A stretch of 64,000 nucleotides of DNA. Source: Anisakis pegreffii (Eukaryota > Nematoda > Chromadorea > Rhabditida > Anisakidae). The notes under the pieces were generated by a model. That model saw only the letters and a program-made list of their open reading frames with translations. It did not search any database and was not told where the DNA came from. The stretch is from assembly GCA_035041965.1 (NCBI GenBank), contig JAPYMA010000147.1, positions 124,001 to 188,000 of the forward strand. The letters run 5' to 3'. Shown piece by piece: positions 12,528-26,705 of this stretch (the first letter of the stretch is position 1; the number at the start of each line of letters is the position of its first letter). A program made the position numbers and the translations under genes.

Positions 12528-15500
12528 ATGAATGCCACTACAACCGCAATACATGGTCTCGAGAAGTTGAAGGATTTGTATGGCGATATTGCTCAGGTGC
12601 CAAATGACTAGATCAGTTGAATTTATTCTGAATTTCTCTCCACTTTCACACACACACTCCACATCCTGTTCAATTCATATCCGTATGTGAATTCGCCCTA
12701 AAGTGAATGCACAATTCAAGGTACCAATCGCTCTCAGCGGACGTCTTCACCATATGAATGGCTCGAAATATGTGCAGGTTAGGTCACTGTAACAGTAATT
12801 TCCCCTTATTCCTGAGAATGAATCACATCGCTTCAATAAAAGAGCATTGTTAACTGATTGCTGAATGATTGACATGATTTCACTCAGGTCAGTAGTGCTT
12901 TAAAAATGCCCAAGCACCACTTATAATTGTTCATTCTAATCGTATAAGTATGATCTCGGAGAGTCAAACTGTGTGAATGAACGTGGTTCTTTCCATACTC
13001 ATTTGTCAGTAAACACTTAATTGTTTAGCACCATGCTTTGATCATGGTGATGATCTCAACTTTGATCTGATCTCAGTTCTGTGGAATTTCTGTCAATGGA
13101 GGGGAATTCATGGCTAAACTGAAATTAAATTTGCCATTAACGAGCGATCAATGTGGGTCATATTACAGGCGTCGTGCATTTGGTCAAGTCGTGCGGTTGA
13201 GATGAAAAAGATCCACAAAGTACAACGATTGAGTATTCTGTGTAGGAAAAGCGGTGAACCGAATCTTTATGATCTGATCTCAACGACTTCATCACCTCTG
13301 ACGAGTTTTGAGTGAGTTTGATGGATCGGGCATCGCATTAACTTGAACTGAACTGAATTCAAAACCACTGTAACATTTGTACTGAGAGGCGAGTTGAAGT
13401 CGTGTTCGCAGAACCGAGTAATGAGTGGTGTTTTGCGTTATGAGGTCAATATTTGATTTGTGATAACCTTTAGGACATTGGCTACAGCCTACTCGAAGTC
13501 AGATTCCAAAATTGCGACGTTGATAACGGTGAAGGATGGCAAGGACAAAAAACAGTATATCAAAGTGAGCAAGCATAATTTTTCGTATTGTTCAACATAG
13601 TAATACTTTTTGGTTGTTGCGGAGAATCGCTCATACGTCAGCTGAGCCGAAAGAATTTGATTTTCGTACGCACGAGTAAGTGTCGCAATTGCAGATTTTC
13701 GATCTTTTGGAGCATATCGAACTGTGTTGTGTGGATGTCACAACTCCAAAGAAACACGGTGTTGTGCATTCAAATGGTTAGTTTGTTATCCTCAATCGCA
13801 TCTGAAAGCAAGTCGCAGCAGTCGACGAAAACCGCAGTGACCTGTTCCCTAGCTCAGATGTCACTTATGCCGTCTCCATGATTGTTTTGTTCACCTCAGT
13901 TCGGAAGCGTGTTATTTGATTGCAGATGATCTATAGTGAATCGTCTTTGAATACGGACTTTGAAAATTACTGTTTGTTTCAGGTGAATTCGGTGGTTTGA
14001 AGTGGTCAAACGGTGAAGGGCACGTGCTGTTCACGGCTGAGAAATTCTCGAAGAAATCTGAATACTTCGATGCCGACTTAGATTGGAGTAACGAAGAGAA
14101 AATTATTGAATCAAACGTTGTGAGTTCTGTGTTATGAGTGTTTTCGTGTTTAATGAAGTGCAGTTGTATATGTTGTGGACAGCGACGAGAGGTTATAATT
14201 GCAGTTTTGTGCTGATATTCGAACAGCGGTAATTTGTTTTGATGAAAAGACAAAATCACTTTATTCATCTGAACGAAATTTGATTATGAAACAAAATGTT
14301 CTTAACAAATAACGTATTCGAAGTAACCATTTGTGCTGTTGTTATTACAGGGTGATAAATATGAACTAATGGAGAACTGGGGTGAGCAGAGGTTCGAGGC
14401 TTGTAAACCTGTCATATGCATTATGGATGTGCTCAGTGGAGGTGTTACGGTCATAGACCAAATACCAGAAAACCTGTCACCTGCTTATGTAAGTTCCTTG
14501 CTATTGTTGTGATCCAACTCACTGCGAGAAGTTGACTTCATCAATCTTCTGTTGCATCAAAGAATCGCACGGTTTCTGTGGAGCATTAGTGAATAACTGT
14601 GTTGATGGTTGTAGTGGTTCCGAGCTTTCCGCATTATATAAGCAAGAAAGTGACATTTAATATGAATTATTGAAGAGTGTATGGGCACCGAACGACACTG
14701 GAATTGTCTTCTTTGGTATCAAAAACGAACCGTTCAAACTCGGAAAGATTTATTGCAATAATCGAAGGTTTGTATTGGCAGTGATTATTTCTACTATTCC
14801 ATAATCTATATATTGGTCAAACACCTGTCATTTAAGGAAAAACTATTATTATCCTTATTTACCGTAATGCTTGTATCTTTGAAAAGCCATCCGATTGGCT
14901 GTCCGAAGTTGACCTTTTTGAGAGATCAGATTTGTTTTGAAATGACGTGGTATGGTGTGATTCTGAGCGATTTTTAGAGGGACTCTGTATTATTATGAAC
15001 TGGAAAGTGCGAAATTAACAGCGTTAAGCGATGAAGACGTGGCTGTCGAGGAGGTCGCCTTTTCAGCAGATAATACAAAGTTGATTTACTTCGAACGCTC
15101 GGCGAATGGTCCTCATAATGCAACGTTTTCAATGCGTATGGTAAGTATAGTGGTACATTCATGCTCACATATCTAATGCTAATCCAGTTGGAGCATTTCA
15201 TCGTGAACTTCTCATATTTTGTACTTCTCCAAATCAGAAAGAACCAGTTTATTGGATTGTCTTCAGTGTTGTCGTTGCTGAGAGAATTGTGTGAATTTTT
15301 CGTGGTAATTCAGTGGCCGTCTTGATCCTTTTCCATGCTTTAGGTAACATGGAACAATCGAGCCAACACGGAAATAGTTCCGATAGTGAGTGTGCCAGAA
15401 CGTGAGTGGCTTGATTTTGTGTGCTTTTTTTTGTGCTATTTTTTGAGCTGGTTGATTCAGTACAATAAAATATCGAAAACAGGTTTTAATAGGTGGTCGT

Positions 15501-18500
15501 TTGATGTTCACTCATAAAACCTGAACGGTATCCTTGCGTCCATCTGTTGTTTCAGCTTCTGATGCATTTCCTGGTTTCTCTATGATGCAGTTACCGAGCA
15601 GATGCTGGTCTAGAGACAATCGCCGTGTTATTGTCTCCACTGCGTGGGGTTCAAAATTGGTTGGTGGTTGAACTCGTTTCAATAATAAGCATTTGCTACC
15701 AGTTTTCGACATTATTTGTTGAAATGTAGTTATCTTCTCGCATTTAGTCACTATTATTATGTTTAAATGAAGAATCGTTCTGTTTTTGTGTTCAAATGCC
15801 AGCATTGTAAAAGCGATTGAATGTTTTTGAATGATACGTTTCAGGAGTTAGTTGTTGTTGATACGCATATGGGCACAGTGAGTCGAATCTCGAATATTGG
15901 TGAGTCAATGTTAGCCGTTGAGAATCGCATATGCTTTTGATTTTCAGCGTGTAATTAGAGAAATGTATTGAATGTTCAGCACGTTGAACGGTCAGTGTTT
16001 TATGCTTGTGAGCGGAGCACTGAACAGATTATCGTATGCTTAAAGATAGACACTTTAACATCGTGCATCTCAGAGGAGTCGTGCAGTGAGCAATAACTGC
16101 TGGAATCGCTTGTGTTTGTATGAGTAAAATGCATAACTGTCTTCGAGAAAATAAAATGGCTACAGATTTTCGTAGATGTGATTCTGATTCTGTGTTGTGT
16201 TAAACTGATGTATAGTATTGCTGCATTGCTTTAGTTGTTGTTGACTATTCAGTGGGTTATTCGAGTGTACGTATGTTTGATGCGTTGAGATCCTTTTTGG
16301 TGTGTTCAATTTTTATTGCTTTTTTGGGATTGTATGATAATTGCATAATTGATCTTGAGTGAATGTGCACGGGAGCTGGTCTCTTTTCGACGTTTTGGAC
16401 GATACTTTGTTGGTGGTTTGTAGTGCACCAAATCGACCACCAACCGCACTTGTTGGACATCTACCCAAGTTGGGCAATGAAGATCAGGTTTAGTTCCTGA
16501 TCCTAAGAATTCTCATTGTTTTGCTTGTGCGCTTTTGTATCAGTCAGACAAACTTTTCAAAAAATTTCTTTGGAATAAGTATGTAAACAATCGTAAGCAA
16601 TTGAAAAGTTCAAATATATCCAAATCCAAATGCAAGTTTCGAGCAGCAGTTAAGAGAATGAACTGAAGTGTCAGCTAGATTATTTGTGCTCGAATACACC
16701 TGCCTCATGCCTATATGTATCCAATGATCGTTACTTGAAGATTCTATGGACACGATTGGACAATAGCAGTACGCCGGTTGAGGTACGCCTTAAACTCTTG
16801 GATTATTCATGGAAAGTTGTGGAATTCGGCTGGCAGGGTCAGTGTGTTTCGGATGTGTTCAGTTTTCCTAGCGATTTTCGTAATCGTTCAAAATACAATC
16901 AATACAGTATAGAATCTTTACAGTTCTAAGGTTTCAAATCCTGATATTGACAGTCTCTCCTGGTATATTATTTAGATGAGTAGTGAACATGAGCAGAATT
17001 TTCAATTCCTTCGAAAGGGCGCAATGAGTACCAATTGCTTCTTGAATGAATAACTGCAATTGCAGTAATCTTGGCTGGATAAGAGCAATTTCAGACAATT
17101 GAAACACTGACAATGAGTGTGTTTTTTTCATCCTGTAATAGTTCAGCGGTTGCTTTTTGTTGAATTGATGGTGAAATTGCAGATGACGAAAAATATGAAG
17201 GCCTCTTGTATGTACCAAATAATGGTGGTGATTCAATTCCGCTGGTTGTGAATCCACATGGAGGACCACATGGATTGTCGATTGCTTCGTGAGTCGAACT
17301 AGTTTCTTGGCGTTGCCGTTCTCGGTTTTATTCAAGATGTGCGCATCGAAAGCACATTACTTCAAAGAATTGGATGGAATCAAACTAACAGCATTCAGTC
17401 TATCGAAAACTGCTGCTCTTAATCTGCGTTTCGTCTTTGCTTTGTGGTAAATAACTTGTGTGAAGAGAGGATTGGTCTTACAGTTGGCCTCGTCGAGATA
17501 TTGTGTTACTGCTAAACTCTGGTTATGCACTACTTTCGATCAATTATCACGGATCGATAGGATTCGGCGATCGTTTCGTTCGCTCACTTCCAGGTCATTG
17601 TGGTGATCTGGATGTAGCAGATGTGCAGGTAGAGACATCGTTTCTATTCCGATCATTTCATTTCTCGTATATGGAGGGGGATTCTGAGGTTACAGTCGGA
17701 TGAAATGAAAGTATGCGAGTGCAGTGTTCGGTTTTGCAGAATGCGGTTCAGACGGTACTGGATAAAGAACCGAGACTGGATCGATCAAGAGTGGCGCTGT
17801 TCGGTGGTTCACATGGTGGATTTCTGGCGAGTCATCTGATAGGACAATATCCTGTATGTGACATAATAACATGTATTGAACGCATTATCGTGCAATCGCT
17901 CGCTGCTCTCACTAATTGCAAACATCACTGCAGTGATAAATGATTAAGTTTTGAATCAGCAAGATGTTGTTTCATAAACCGCTCAAATTCAACTGGTTAT
18001 ATGAGTTGATTTTCATTTGAAACAGAAATTTTCCGTCCATCTGAAGAAAAGTAATACTCATCATTTGATAGTTTGTTGCAAGCAGTTGTGCAACGAAGAT
18101 GATTTTATGACCGTTCTTTGCAGGATTTCTACAAAGCTTGTGTTGCGCTGAATCCTGTTCTCAACATTGCCAGTGAGTTAATTTAACGCTTAACTTATAG
18201 ATTCATTGAATTGATATTTCAGTGACATCAATACTTCGTATAACTTTCAAATATTCCAAAATTTCGTCCGGGATGGATATATCATAAGTTGAATATTATG
18301 CAATGAGTGGATAATTTCTTGTTCGCAAATTTATCGTTGGAGAATAATTTTAGTCGAGTTTTCTAAAGTCGATCGTCCTAAAGAAATATCAAATTTTTTG
18401 TGCTTGAGAACTAATTTCTTTCAATGCATTCCTTGTTTTTTCAGCAATGTTTGAAATATCCGATATCGCCGATTGGTAAGTTCCTGAATTTTCTTTTCTT

Positions 18501-19743
18501 TTTTCCATGATCCGGAAATCATCTGATAAAATGCGAACGGTTTGTTTGCGTGACGGCTTGGGTGATGATCTTCTTTGTCCGTTTTCTCTAATCCAAACTT
18601 ATCGCTTTGTATTTTCCTTAACCTATGCATTGGAAGTTCATGCTATCAGTGCTATTGCGTTGCCTTTGAATGAATGTTTAGTTCTGACTTTTGTTTGCAC
18701 AAAGTTTTTGTATGTTTTAATGATCATTACGGCGTTCAAAATGTGTAATTTATTTAGTGTTTTTGATTGCCACAAAAATGTCGTCGCTGACTTTTAGGTC
18801 AGTTGTGTGTGCAACTGGCGTGGATCATGACTGGACCAAGATGCCCACAGAAGAGCAACGCGATGCCATGTATAAGTCATCACCAATCGCTCATGTCGAA
18901 AATGTATTTCTGTTTTATCATTGCCATCGTTCAGATAACTTTATGTTCTTTTCAAATCTCCGTGCATTCGATAATTTTCAAATGTAGAGGTTTTTTGATG
19001 CCATCCTTCGATTTTATATCGCTTATTTCCGATGAAATTATTCTGCTTTTGATCGGATCCAGTAGTGTTCTGAAAACGGAAATGAGAAGTGCTCTCACAA
19101 AAGCGATTTCTCACAAAATGATGATGATGAATTTCAGGTGAATACACCATATTTACTGTTGATTGGCGAGAAAGACCTTCGTGTCGCGAAACATTATCGC
19201 CCTTTCATTAGGAACTTGGCGGCTCGTGGTGTTCCGAACAAGTCAGTTACTTTTTTCAGTGATCATCACACTAAACCTTTATGTGAATCAGTGTTTCAGC
19301 CGAATCCTCATTTTCTTTACTGCTGATCATACTATTTGTGAATGGTTTCTGCTGCCTTGTGAAGCAACAATTTGAAGATGAAATTCGTTGAATTGAGCTT
19401 AATTTTACTGAGTTGTTTACGAGGTGTATCATCAACCGAGTTGAGAGTCTGTTGCAGTGCGATAATCAGTATTATCTATTTTGCAGTGCTCTTAGGATAA
19501 TTGAATTTGGCTTGATAATAGAAATATCAGTCATGCGAAACGACTTTTGTTCCATTCCTTGGCATGAACGGAATTTTCTTATTGTTAGACAAATTCTGCT
19601 GAAACGCAAAAGCAGTTGATGTGGAAAGTTTTTGCTTCAGAGTACTTACATATCCGGACTCATCGCATCCACTCGAAGAAGTCGATGTGGAAGCGGACTT
19701 CGCGATAAACATTGTGCGATGGTTCGACAAGTACATTCAGTGA
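12528..19743 (+). CDS. apeh: Acylamino-acid-releasing enzyme (acylaminoacyl-peptidase, family S9C), 22 exons
   Basis: Cytosolic serine peptidase that removes N-acylated residues from short peptides, in protein turnover; orthologue of vertebrate APEH and C. elegans DPF-5. Exons: 12528-12596, 12721-12777, 13169-13311, 13474-13564, 13695-13776, 13983-14119, 14351-14488, 14676-14767, 14978-15140, 15344-15401, 15556-15659, 15845-15899, 16360-16487, 16741-16837, 17183-17288, 17484-17628, 17740-17853, 18124-18172, 18445-18475, 18798-18903, 19138-19241, 19641-19743. Phases all agree; 723 residues versus about 732 in mammals. An N-terminal beta-propeller (to about 460) is followed by an alpha/beta hydrolase domain. 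The triad is visible: Ser579 in GGSHGG, Asp668 in GEKDLRV, His699 in YPDSSHPLEEV. The oxyanion-region motif NPHGGPHG is present and FEISDIADW matches the family. Start: first Met in frame, placed just after a CAG acceptor. Exons 2, 10, 13 and 14 are the least certain boundaries. The hydrolase fold is intact, so the enzyme is probably active. Confidence 0.93.
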
Positions 19744-20782
19744 TTGAAATCCACATTCGTTATTCCACCTGTTATCACGCTCTTGTTGAATAGGAACAAC
19801 AGCAGTACCGTATGCGTGATGAATATATCTTTAACTATAGCTGATTTTTGATCATTTATAGTGGCGCTTTTATTTGTCCAAAACATCTGCTTATTTCTGT
19901 TCATTATAAACTATTCAAAAGGATCAATGTATCTACTTATTTATTTATTTATTCGCTTCATTGTCATTATTCCATTTATCGAGGCAAGTTATTGTTAGGT
20001 ATTCTATCACTGCTTATATTGCAACTCTTTTTTCTCCTAACAAATGCCATTTGATCACTTAAAGTATTGTTTGTTGAAAAAAAAATAGATCAAATGTATA
20101 ATACGATGTTTTCTTCAAATTTTAAAATTCATGCAATTCCAGTTGCAATTTTTTGTTTATTCAATCGAGCTGAACAAAATAAACGTTCTTCATTAAATCG
20201 TTCTCATGCATTCACAGTGACGAGCGCAATATCTTGTTGGAATTAGCTGCTGATAAGTTTCATAACGAAATCGTTAAGAAGATTTCTCATGTAAAAGCAC
20301 TGAAATGATCATTGTTGTTGCGCGTGAGAAGATGTTGATTATTGTCTCGTGCTAAATGTTACAGATAAGTGGGAAAGCTTTTGAGCTTCGCTGCTTCTTC
20401 ACTGCACCAAATAACAAAGTCCAGAAAACTTTTTTAATCTTTTAAATGAATGTTGATATACGTTTACATTATTCGACTAATGAGCAATGCAACAGTGGAT
20501 GATGCAAGCTCATAGCTGTATTTGCAAGCCCATTTACCTATTACCGAAGCACTCATCATTCCAAGAAGTACTTATGATTCCAAGGAATCGTTATACGAGA
20601 GATGGTTTTTAGTTGGTCGGATTGTGATCATTCTGAAAGATTCATTCTCGTAACGTTTATAACTTTTTGGAGTCAATTATGGATTGTCTGCAGTATGTCG
20701 ACAATCGACAACTTTTTCTGAAGACATCAACGAGATTTCCCACTCACTTTATGTATTCCTTATATTTATGTATTCCTGATAC

Positions 20783-21765
20783 CAGTGGTTCTCATAGGGG
20801 GTGAAATTACCCAATTTGAGTAATTCGGAGGTGCGAGATGGTAATGGAGGAGGTCGGGAAATTAGTATTTCCTGCAGTCGTTATTTCATGATGAAACGCC
20901 ATTGTGGTGGTGTTTTTTGTAAGCTGGATATATGAATTGATGGCAACACTCTTCATTCTCACATTTTTTGAGTATCACTGGCTCGTTTTAACAGGGTTTT
21001 CACTCTTTTCCGAGGTGTTTCAATCGCTCCTATACCTTTTATCACTAAAAATGTTCCCTTTTGCTAATTCCTCATTCAACGCCAATGTGATGGTGCTTTT
21101 TAACTCGGCCACAGGGTTTCCATTCGTTTTAATAGGGTTTTCATTCTTTTCCTTACTGTTATAATTGCTCTCATAGCTTTTATCACCAAAAGTGTTCTCT
21201 TCTGCTAATTTCTCATTCATTTCACACAACAATTAAAGTTAAATTCTCATTCTATTTAATACACTCTATAATTGATCATTTAATTGCCGAACGTTATTAA
21301 ACAACAATATTCGATTGTTGTATTGTTGACTTCGGCTGTCAACACTCGTCAACATATTCAATAAATAGTATATGATACTGAATGAGAAATTGATTCGAAC
21401 TGTGAAGTGAAATGAGACGAAAAGAATGAGAAAAACTCATCAATAGAACAATAAATGCATGAAATATCTATGAGAGTGAATAGAACACGTCTGAAAAGAA
21501 TGAGAATGCATCTAAATTATTTCGAAGTGAGCGTGTCATAGACAATAGCCTTTCATGCAATCATAATCTGTTGCGGTAATGAACAACATAATGGTTGAGG
21601 ACACCAATTTCCTTCACGCCAATGAGAAATTTCCGAACCGGTTTTTCCTTTGTTCCTAACGTTATACATGGAAATAGTCAGTTCTTATGTCAGGAGTGGA
21701 AGAGTAACGGCGGTCTGCCAGATCATTAAAAGGGGTGAAGGGGCACCCGAACGTGACAACCCCTG
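20783..21765. mobile_element. Non-autonomous hAT-like element, copy 1 (983 bp)
   Basis: Left end CAGTGGTTCTCA and right end GTGACAACCCCTG are degraded inverted repeats of the kind seen in hAT elements (consensus CAGNGNTTCTCA). The flanks CCTGATAC and CCTTATAT agree at 6 of 8 positions, consistent with an old 8-bp target duplication. The interior matches copies at 44744 and 49221 (inverted), including the stretch containing TTCGATTGTTGTATTGTTGA. This copy is longer because of an internal tandem duplication (about 20890-21080 against 21080-21225) around GGGTTTTCA..CTTTTCC. No transposase frame is present, so it must have been moved in trans. Confidence 0.82.
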
Positions 21766-24230
21766 CCTTATATAATAATTTGACGAATCAACTAACATCT
21801 GCATTAAGTGAACATAACCTTTCCATCAAAATCACTTTAACACCCTCTCCCCACTCCCGAAACCTCAAACAAGTTGTAATGAGAAATTGGCTCAGTGAAC
21901 AACAGCATCACAGCGTATTTCATTTGCCCAACGGATCGAAGGGGACATTAGTCCATGAAGGATGGGACATATTAGGGACATTGGTACATACTCCATTCAA
22001 AGCAGTGTGTACAAAGCAACTTAGTCCGGAGAAATAATAGATCGCGAAAGAACCACAGAACATATCATTTCCCCAATTCGTTGCGTATCGCTCTTTAAGC
22101 TAACATTTCTGAGCACCGTAAAATGATCACGTTCGATGTCAATATCAGAATGCTCGGGGGAATGGTATATTAGCTCTTAACGTTAATCAAGCCTGTCATT
22201 AAATTCTCTCAAAGCAGCCATGAATGGTCTCATTAAGCTCTTTTCTCGATTATTTCAAATATCCAATTGGAATCAGAGATCAACTCAAAGATCCGTTGGT
22301 TGCACGTAATTGGCGGGAGGGACGATTTAGTTGTCCATACAGATTTTTAAGAATACTGGATAAGTTGCGTTCCGTATGGCCGATTGAAAGATGTTCATTC
22401 GCTTCTGAAGTTGAAACTCGATCTATAATAGTTGTAGTGGCTGTACGATAAATGAATTTATTCACTTGAGTAATCGGTTCGGTTTTGTTCAAATGGTTTA
22501 TCTGAATTGAACAGATTACTATTTATTAGTCCATTTAAGATGCCACTGGTTTTTAAGCATTATCAACTCAAGAAATATCATTTACGTTTAGTATTAAGAT
22601 GAATTCTGAGAACTCATTTTCATTATAGTTATTTCTGCATTTTTGATTTGATATGTTCACTCAGCGAAACACAATATGTGAAGTTCTTGATGAACTGTGG
22701 CACAAATTTGAGAAGATTTAGAAACAGATATGAATGAATGGCTTTTGAAAGAGAAGTTTTTTCAGCAAAGCGTGTGTATGCATTTTAATGTATCAGCCCA
22801 AGACAGACTCAAAGGAACATGAAATATTATCAGATTAATTTAGAAATCACTCGGATCTTTCAGAGTCAAGTTAAGAGTATGCGGCTCAAACTCGATTATG
22901 AAATATCGCAATGAACGAAATCCTAATAAGTGCACTGCAGTTTTGCTGCTGATCAATCATATTACTTTCACGACGGTGTTCAGAGAGGTGAAAGAGCTGT
23001 GAAATGTTCCAATCTTCCTAATGAATGTTGGGCTCTTTCATGTTCTGAATAGAATGCGAGTCGATGTATCCGAGCTCACATTCGAGCAATATATCTGTTG
23101 CTGCAGTAAACAAGTGAACTTCATTTCACTGTTTAAATAGGTCTATCATTTTTCAGTCGTCCCATTATCCCAAATCGGTACTTACGTATTCGAGCTGACA
23201 GTTCCTTTTCTCCGTCTCACATAAATTTTGCTTTGTAGACAGATTTTTGTCGTGGTCTTCGCATGCTTACCGCTTTTACACTATCAAATTTCGTTCTTTT
23301 TCATCGCGTAGAAGAAATATTTCTGTTTATTAAAATTCAATTGAAAACTGAATGTAACAAGTATTCTATTTCATAGGTCACTTTCGACGGTCACTAAGAA
23401 TGAAGTGATGTGAGTGGCGATGACAGCACTGCGATACTGAATGAAGACCTACCAAGAAAATATTTATCTCCTCTGCTCGTTTTATGAGCTACTTCCCTTA
23501 GCGATCATAATATTATAATATCAGCGGCGTTCATCAAACTTCCTCTACCGTTAACGTTGCGCATTTGAAACATTAAACGGAAATATCCGTTAAGAAGCGC
23601 ATACTTCATTAGAATCATTCATTATTTATTATTAATGTTTGCGTACTTGGCGATTCCCTGTTCGACCACTCGATGGCAGTTGAGTTTGCTTATTGCGCAT
23701 TTGATTAGTTCATTAGATTCCGATCAACAGTTCGTCGGCTCGCAATCGCTTTCGCAATAAATCTCATGCGCCAAAAATGCACTAGCTCACCGAGGGACCG
23801 ATTTTCATGTAACATATGACAATAGTAATAAACATAGATGAATGCATTCAAATCAGCCCACAAGTGAAGCACTGTTTGATGTGATCGCGTATTGAACGGA
23901 GCTTGTCTTTAGACTGCGGTCATTCTGAAGTGTGTGCCGATAAGTTCATGTTATTATTCATTAATTGTTCACACTTCCTCGCGATTCTGTTGAAGACAGG
24001 CTTTTGGACACAACAGTGGTTGACATCAACTACAATAAGTTGCGTTTGAGAACATTTGTCGTATTGCTTTTATATGCGACGTGTCTACCGATATCACCTT
24101 GACACAGTAATGAAATATATTGTTGAATGCTCTCTCTGTCGCTTTTGAACATTAGCAATGTGTGACTTAATTAACCTTTTGTAATTTCATGAATTATTCA
24201 CATGTATTTTATAGTCTGCATATCAGACAA

Positions 24231-24664
24231 AAGTGCTTCTAAATTCAGTTGAAGCCCCAGTCAAAGAGAACAATTGATCAAAAGAAACGTGCCAGTTGAT
24301 CATCCAACTTTTCATTTGATATCTTATTCATCTTCGTTTGAAGATTTTCCATAAGATAAAGCAGCTATCAGTTTACATTGAAGCAGTGTCCGCACTTTTC
24401 CTATTTGCTTTTCACTGGTTTCCACTGAGGAGATAACAGTTCCTAAAATGGTAAATGAAATATATATTCAATGCCATTCGCATTCAAACACTACAAACAG
24501 AAACTATTGGACAATTTAACAAAAACAAGAAGAGTATCGATATGTTGAGTCGAAATAGCAAAAGCATTAAAAGAAATGGAACTAATTTGAGTGAAGTGAT
24601 TGTTCAATGAACCGTTGAAGCCCCAGTTGTTCAACTGGGGCTTCGACTGAATTTAGAAGCACTT
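24231..24664. mobile_element. Inverted-repeat (MITE-like) element, 434 bp
   Basis: The left arm 24231-24261 and right arm 24634-24664 are reverse complements over 31 bases with one mismatch (core AAATTCAGTTGAAGCCCCAG). Next to the right arm is a tight hairpin at 24616-24643 (GAAGCCCCAGTTG, TT, CAACTGGGGCTTC), formed because part of the arm is repeated again in inverse orientation. No coding frame lies between the arms and I could not identify a target-site duplication, so the transposon family is unknown. Confidence 0.65.
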
Positions 24665-26705
24665 CACTGATTTGGAAATAGAGTGCGTAAGGCTGAGCTT
24701 GGGCGGCATCTCAAGCCGATTCCAACTTTTGAGTCATCGAACGATAACACCTTTCCATGAGCACATTCGTTTAGCACCCTGTTGTCATTCAGCACACAGT
24801 CCAACAGTATACTCATTTGCAACAAGATTATTGTTGGAACGCTCGATTATCGAACTGAATTACTGATAAACTACAAGTGGTGCTTGAAGAGCAACGGTCG
24901 TGATAGTATCTCAAATTCGAGATGGCCATCTTAATTTCAAGATAGGTCTTTGAATGTGCCCTCGAATTGCTTCTCGCACAATTGCAATCAACGATTCACC
25001 GTCTCCACTACATTTGCGAAACCACAGGCGAAGTGTCTTTCAAAACTGCACAAAGCTTTCCATGTTCGACACGTTCGAATCCATCGATGAATCATGGCTT
25101 CACACTTCCCAATCATCATCATCAAATGACTGAACGAATGGGCTAAAGGAAGGAATTTGGACAGTAGAGCGGAAAGATTGTGAGGTTCAAAATTAACTGT
25201 TGACCAGTGAATGTAAACTGATCAAGAATTAATTTTGATGTTCATACTGATAAAGGGCATCCGGAATGAATTCCTTTGAATTGTGTCGTTCGTTTTTGTG
25301 ATCGACCAGGGTGAATGTAATTAAATAATAAGAAAGCTTTAATGTTTGATAAATTAAATTTCTTATTTTTAATCAGCTCAATACTAACTGATTAAACTTT
25401 AATTAAGCTGCATTCAACCGGATAAATTCCAATGTTTTTACCCGTGATCGCGTGACACATGTCCATTTATAATACGCTGTATTTTCCCAGAAAAACGTCA
25501 GTCGTTTATTCTCAGCGGATGACAGAGTTTGTTCGATGAAAATTTGAAATGACTCATGAAGGTGTCTCTACCGGAAATTAAGCACGAGACTAAATCTGTT
25601 AAACCGAACCAAAAAATCTGCCGGAATAAATGTGGCGGAAATGAAAATGCTGATATTCGTTCAGTGAAATATTCAGTCTAAACAACTGCTGTCCAGTTGG
25701 AAGATAAATTCTGCTCAGTTTGTCTCTTTCAGTCATCGGTTCTTTTGCAGTCTTTCAGCATTGACACTAAATTACCAGGTGCGTGTCTCAACTCATAGAA
25801 GGCACACAAAGACTGCACAACTTGAATAATTGATAATTAGCACTATAATATTTATTGATAGTTAGCTTTCTTCTCTATACATTTCTCCTGTTTGCAGCAC
25901 TATTATTGCCAGGCCGTATCAAGTAATTAATGAGCAATAACTTCAGCGTTTTTGCTTTGGCTATGTTATCATGCAATAATTTTCGAAGGATATGGCCAGA
26001 CATCAATCACTCTGCTGAATTGTGTCTATCGCACTGTTTTGTTAAAACGGCGATCACTTGAAGAGAATATTCAAATGATTATCAAAACTTGTATTTATTC
26101 GATTGTGTTCGTGTGAACGCGACTTAGAAGCTATGACTGGCTCTTTAGTGATATTTCTTAACAACCTATAAGGTTCATGAAATTGTCCGAAAGTTCGAGA
26201 TGTGAATCAAGATTACGAATAGGCTGTTATAAATAAGCTGAAATGCTTATGTAATTATCGCGTTTTCTTTCGTTCCAACAACAATAGTTGCCTGAGTTGT
26301 CGTGTTTGATCTAAACTAATGAGCATAATCGCCAAACCGGCATTAGAGTTGCTTGATGTTTATTATTATATCAGTCATTAATGTTCATTGAAGCAAAAAC
26401 TTATTTATATCCATCCACTGTCGATGTTGGGACGTGCAGTTATCAAACGTAAATACCGTATTGTCACGAAATCACCTGCTCATTCAACGATCACTAAGGA
26501 TATCTGCTGCATCATTTCGCTGTTTTCCCGCAAACAGATCTACGAGTCAGAGTGCCGAGTGGCTTCATTTAGTTTCGGAACAAATATCACTGATAATTGT
26601 ATGAATTATAGTGTAATGACTATGACGATTGTCGAATATCTGTTCGAGAAAATACACTGATTTTATTCAATGAATGTTTTCTGTTGATTTCCAGATTATA
26701 GAGCA

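Larger units (their letters stand above)
19744..26705. other. Gene-poor intergenic region (7 kb)
   Basis: No recognisable coding exon chain on either strand. It contains the first hAT-like element (20783-21765) and a second inverted-repeat element (24231-24664), both listed separately. The rest is AT-rich with only short, frame-incoherent open stretches. Regulatory sequence for the prepropeptide gene at 26706 would lie at its right end. Confidence 0.55.

Noticed and set aside
12344..12538. Antisense 64-codon open frame over the acylpeptidase start codon
   Set aside because: Reads like protein in places but has no splice partner, no recognised motif and overlaps the supported start of a gene on the other strand.
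20790..20830. Sequence GGTGAAATTACCCAATTTGAG resembling the nematode SL1 spliced leader
   Set aside because: It is the sub-terminal part of hAT-like copy 1. The other two copies read ATTACCCATTTTGGGTAAT (or close), so the resemblance arose by drift of a small palindrome; no Sm site or SL RNA stem-loops follow.
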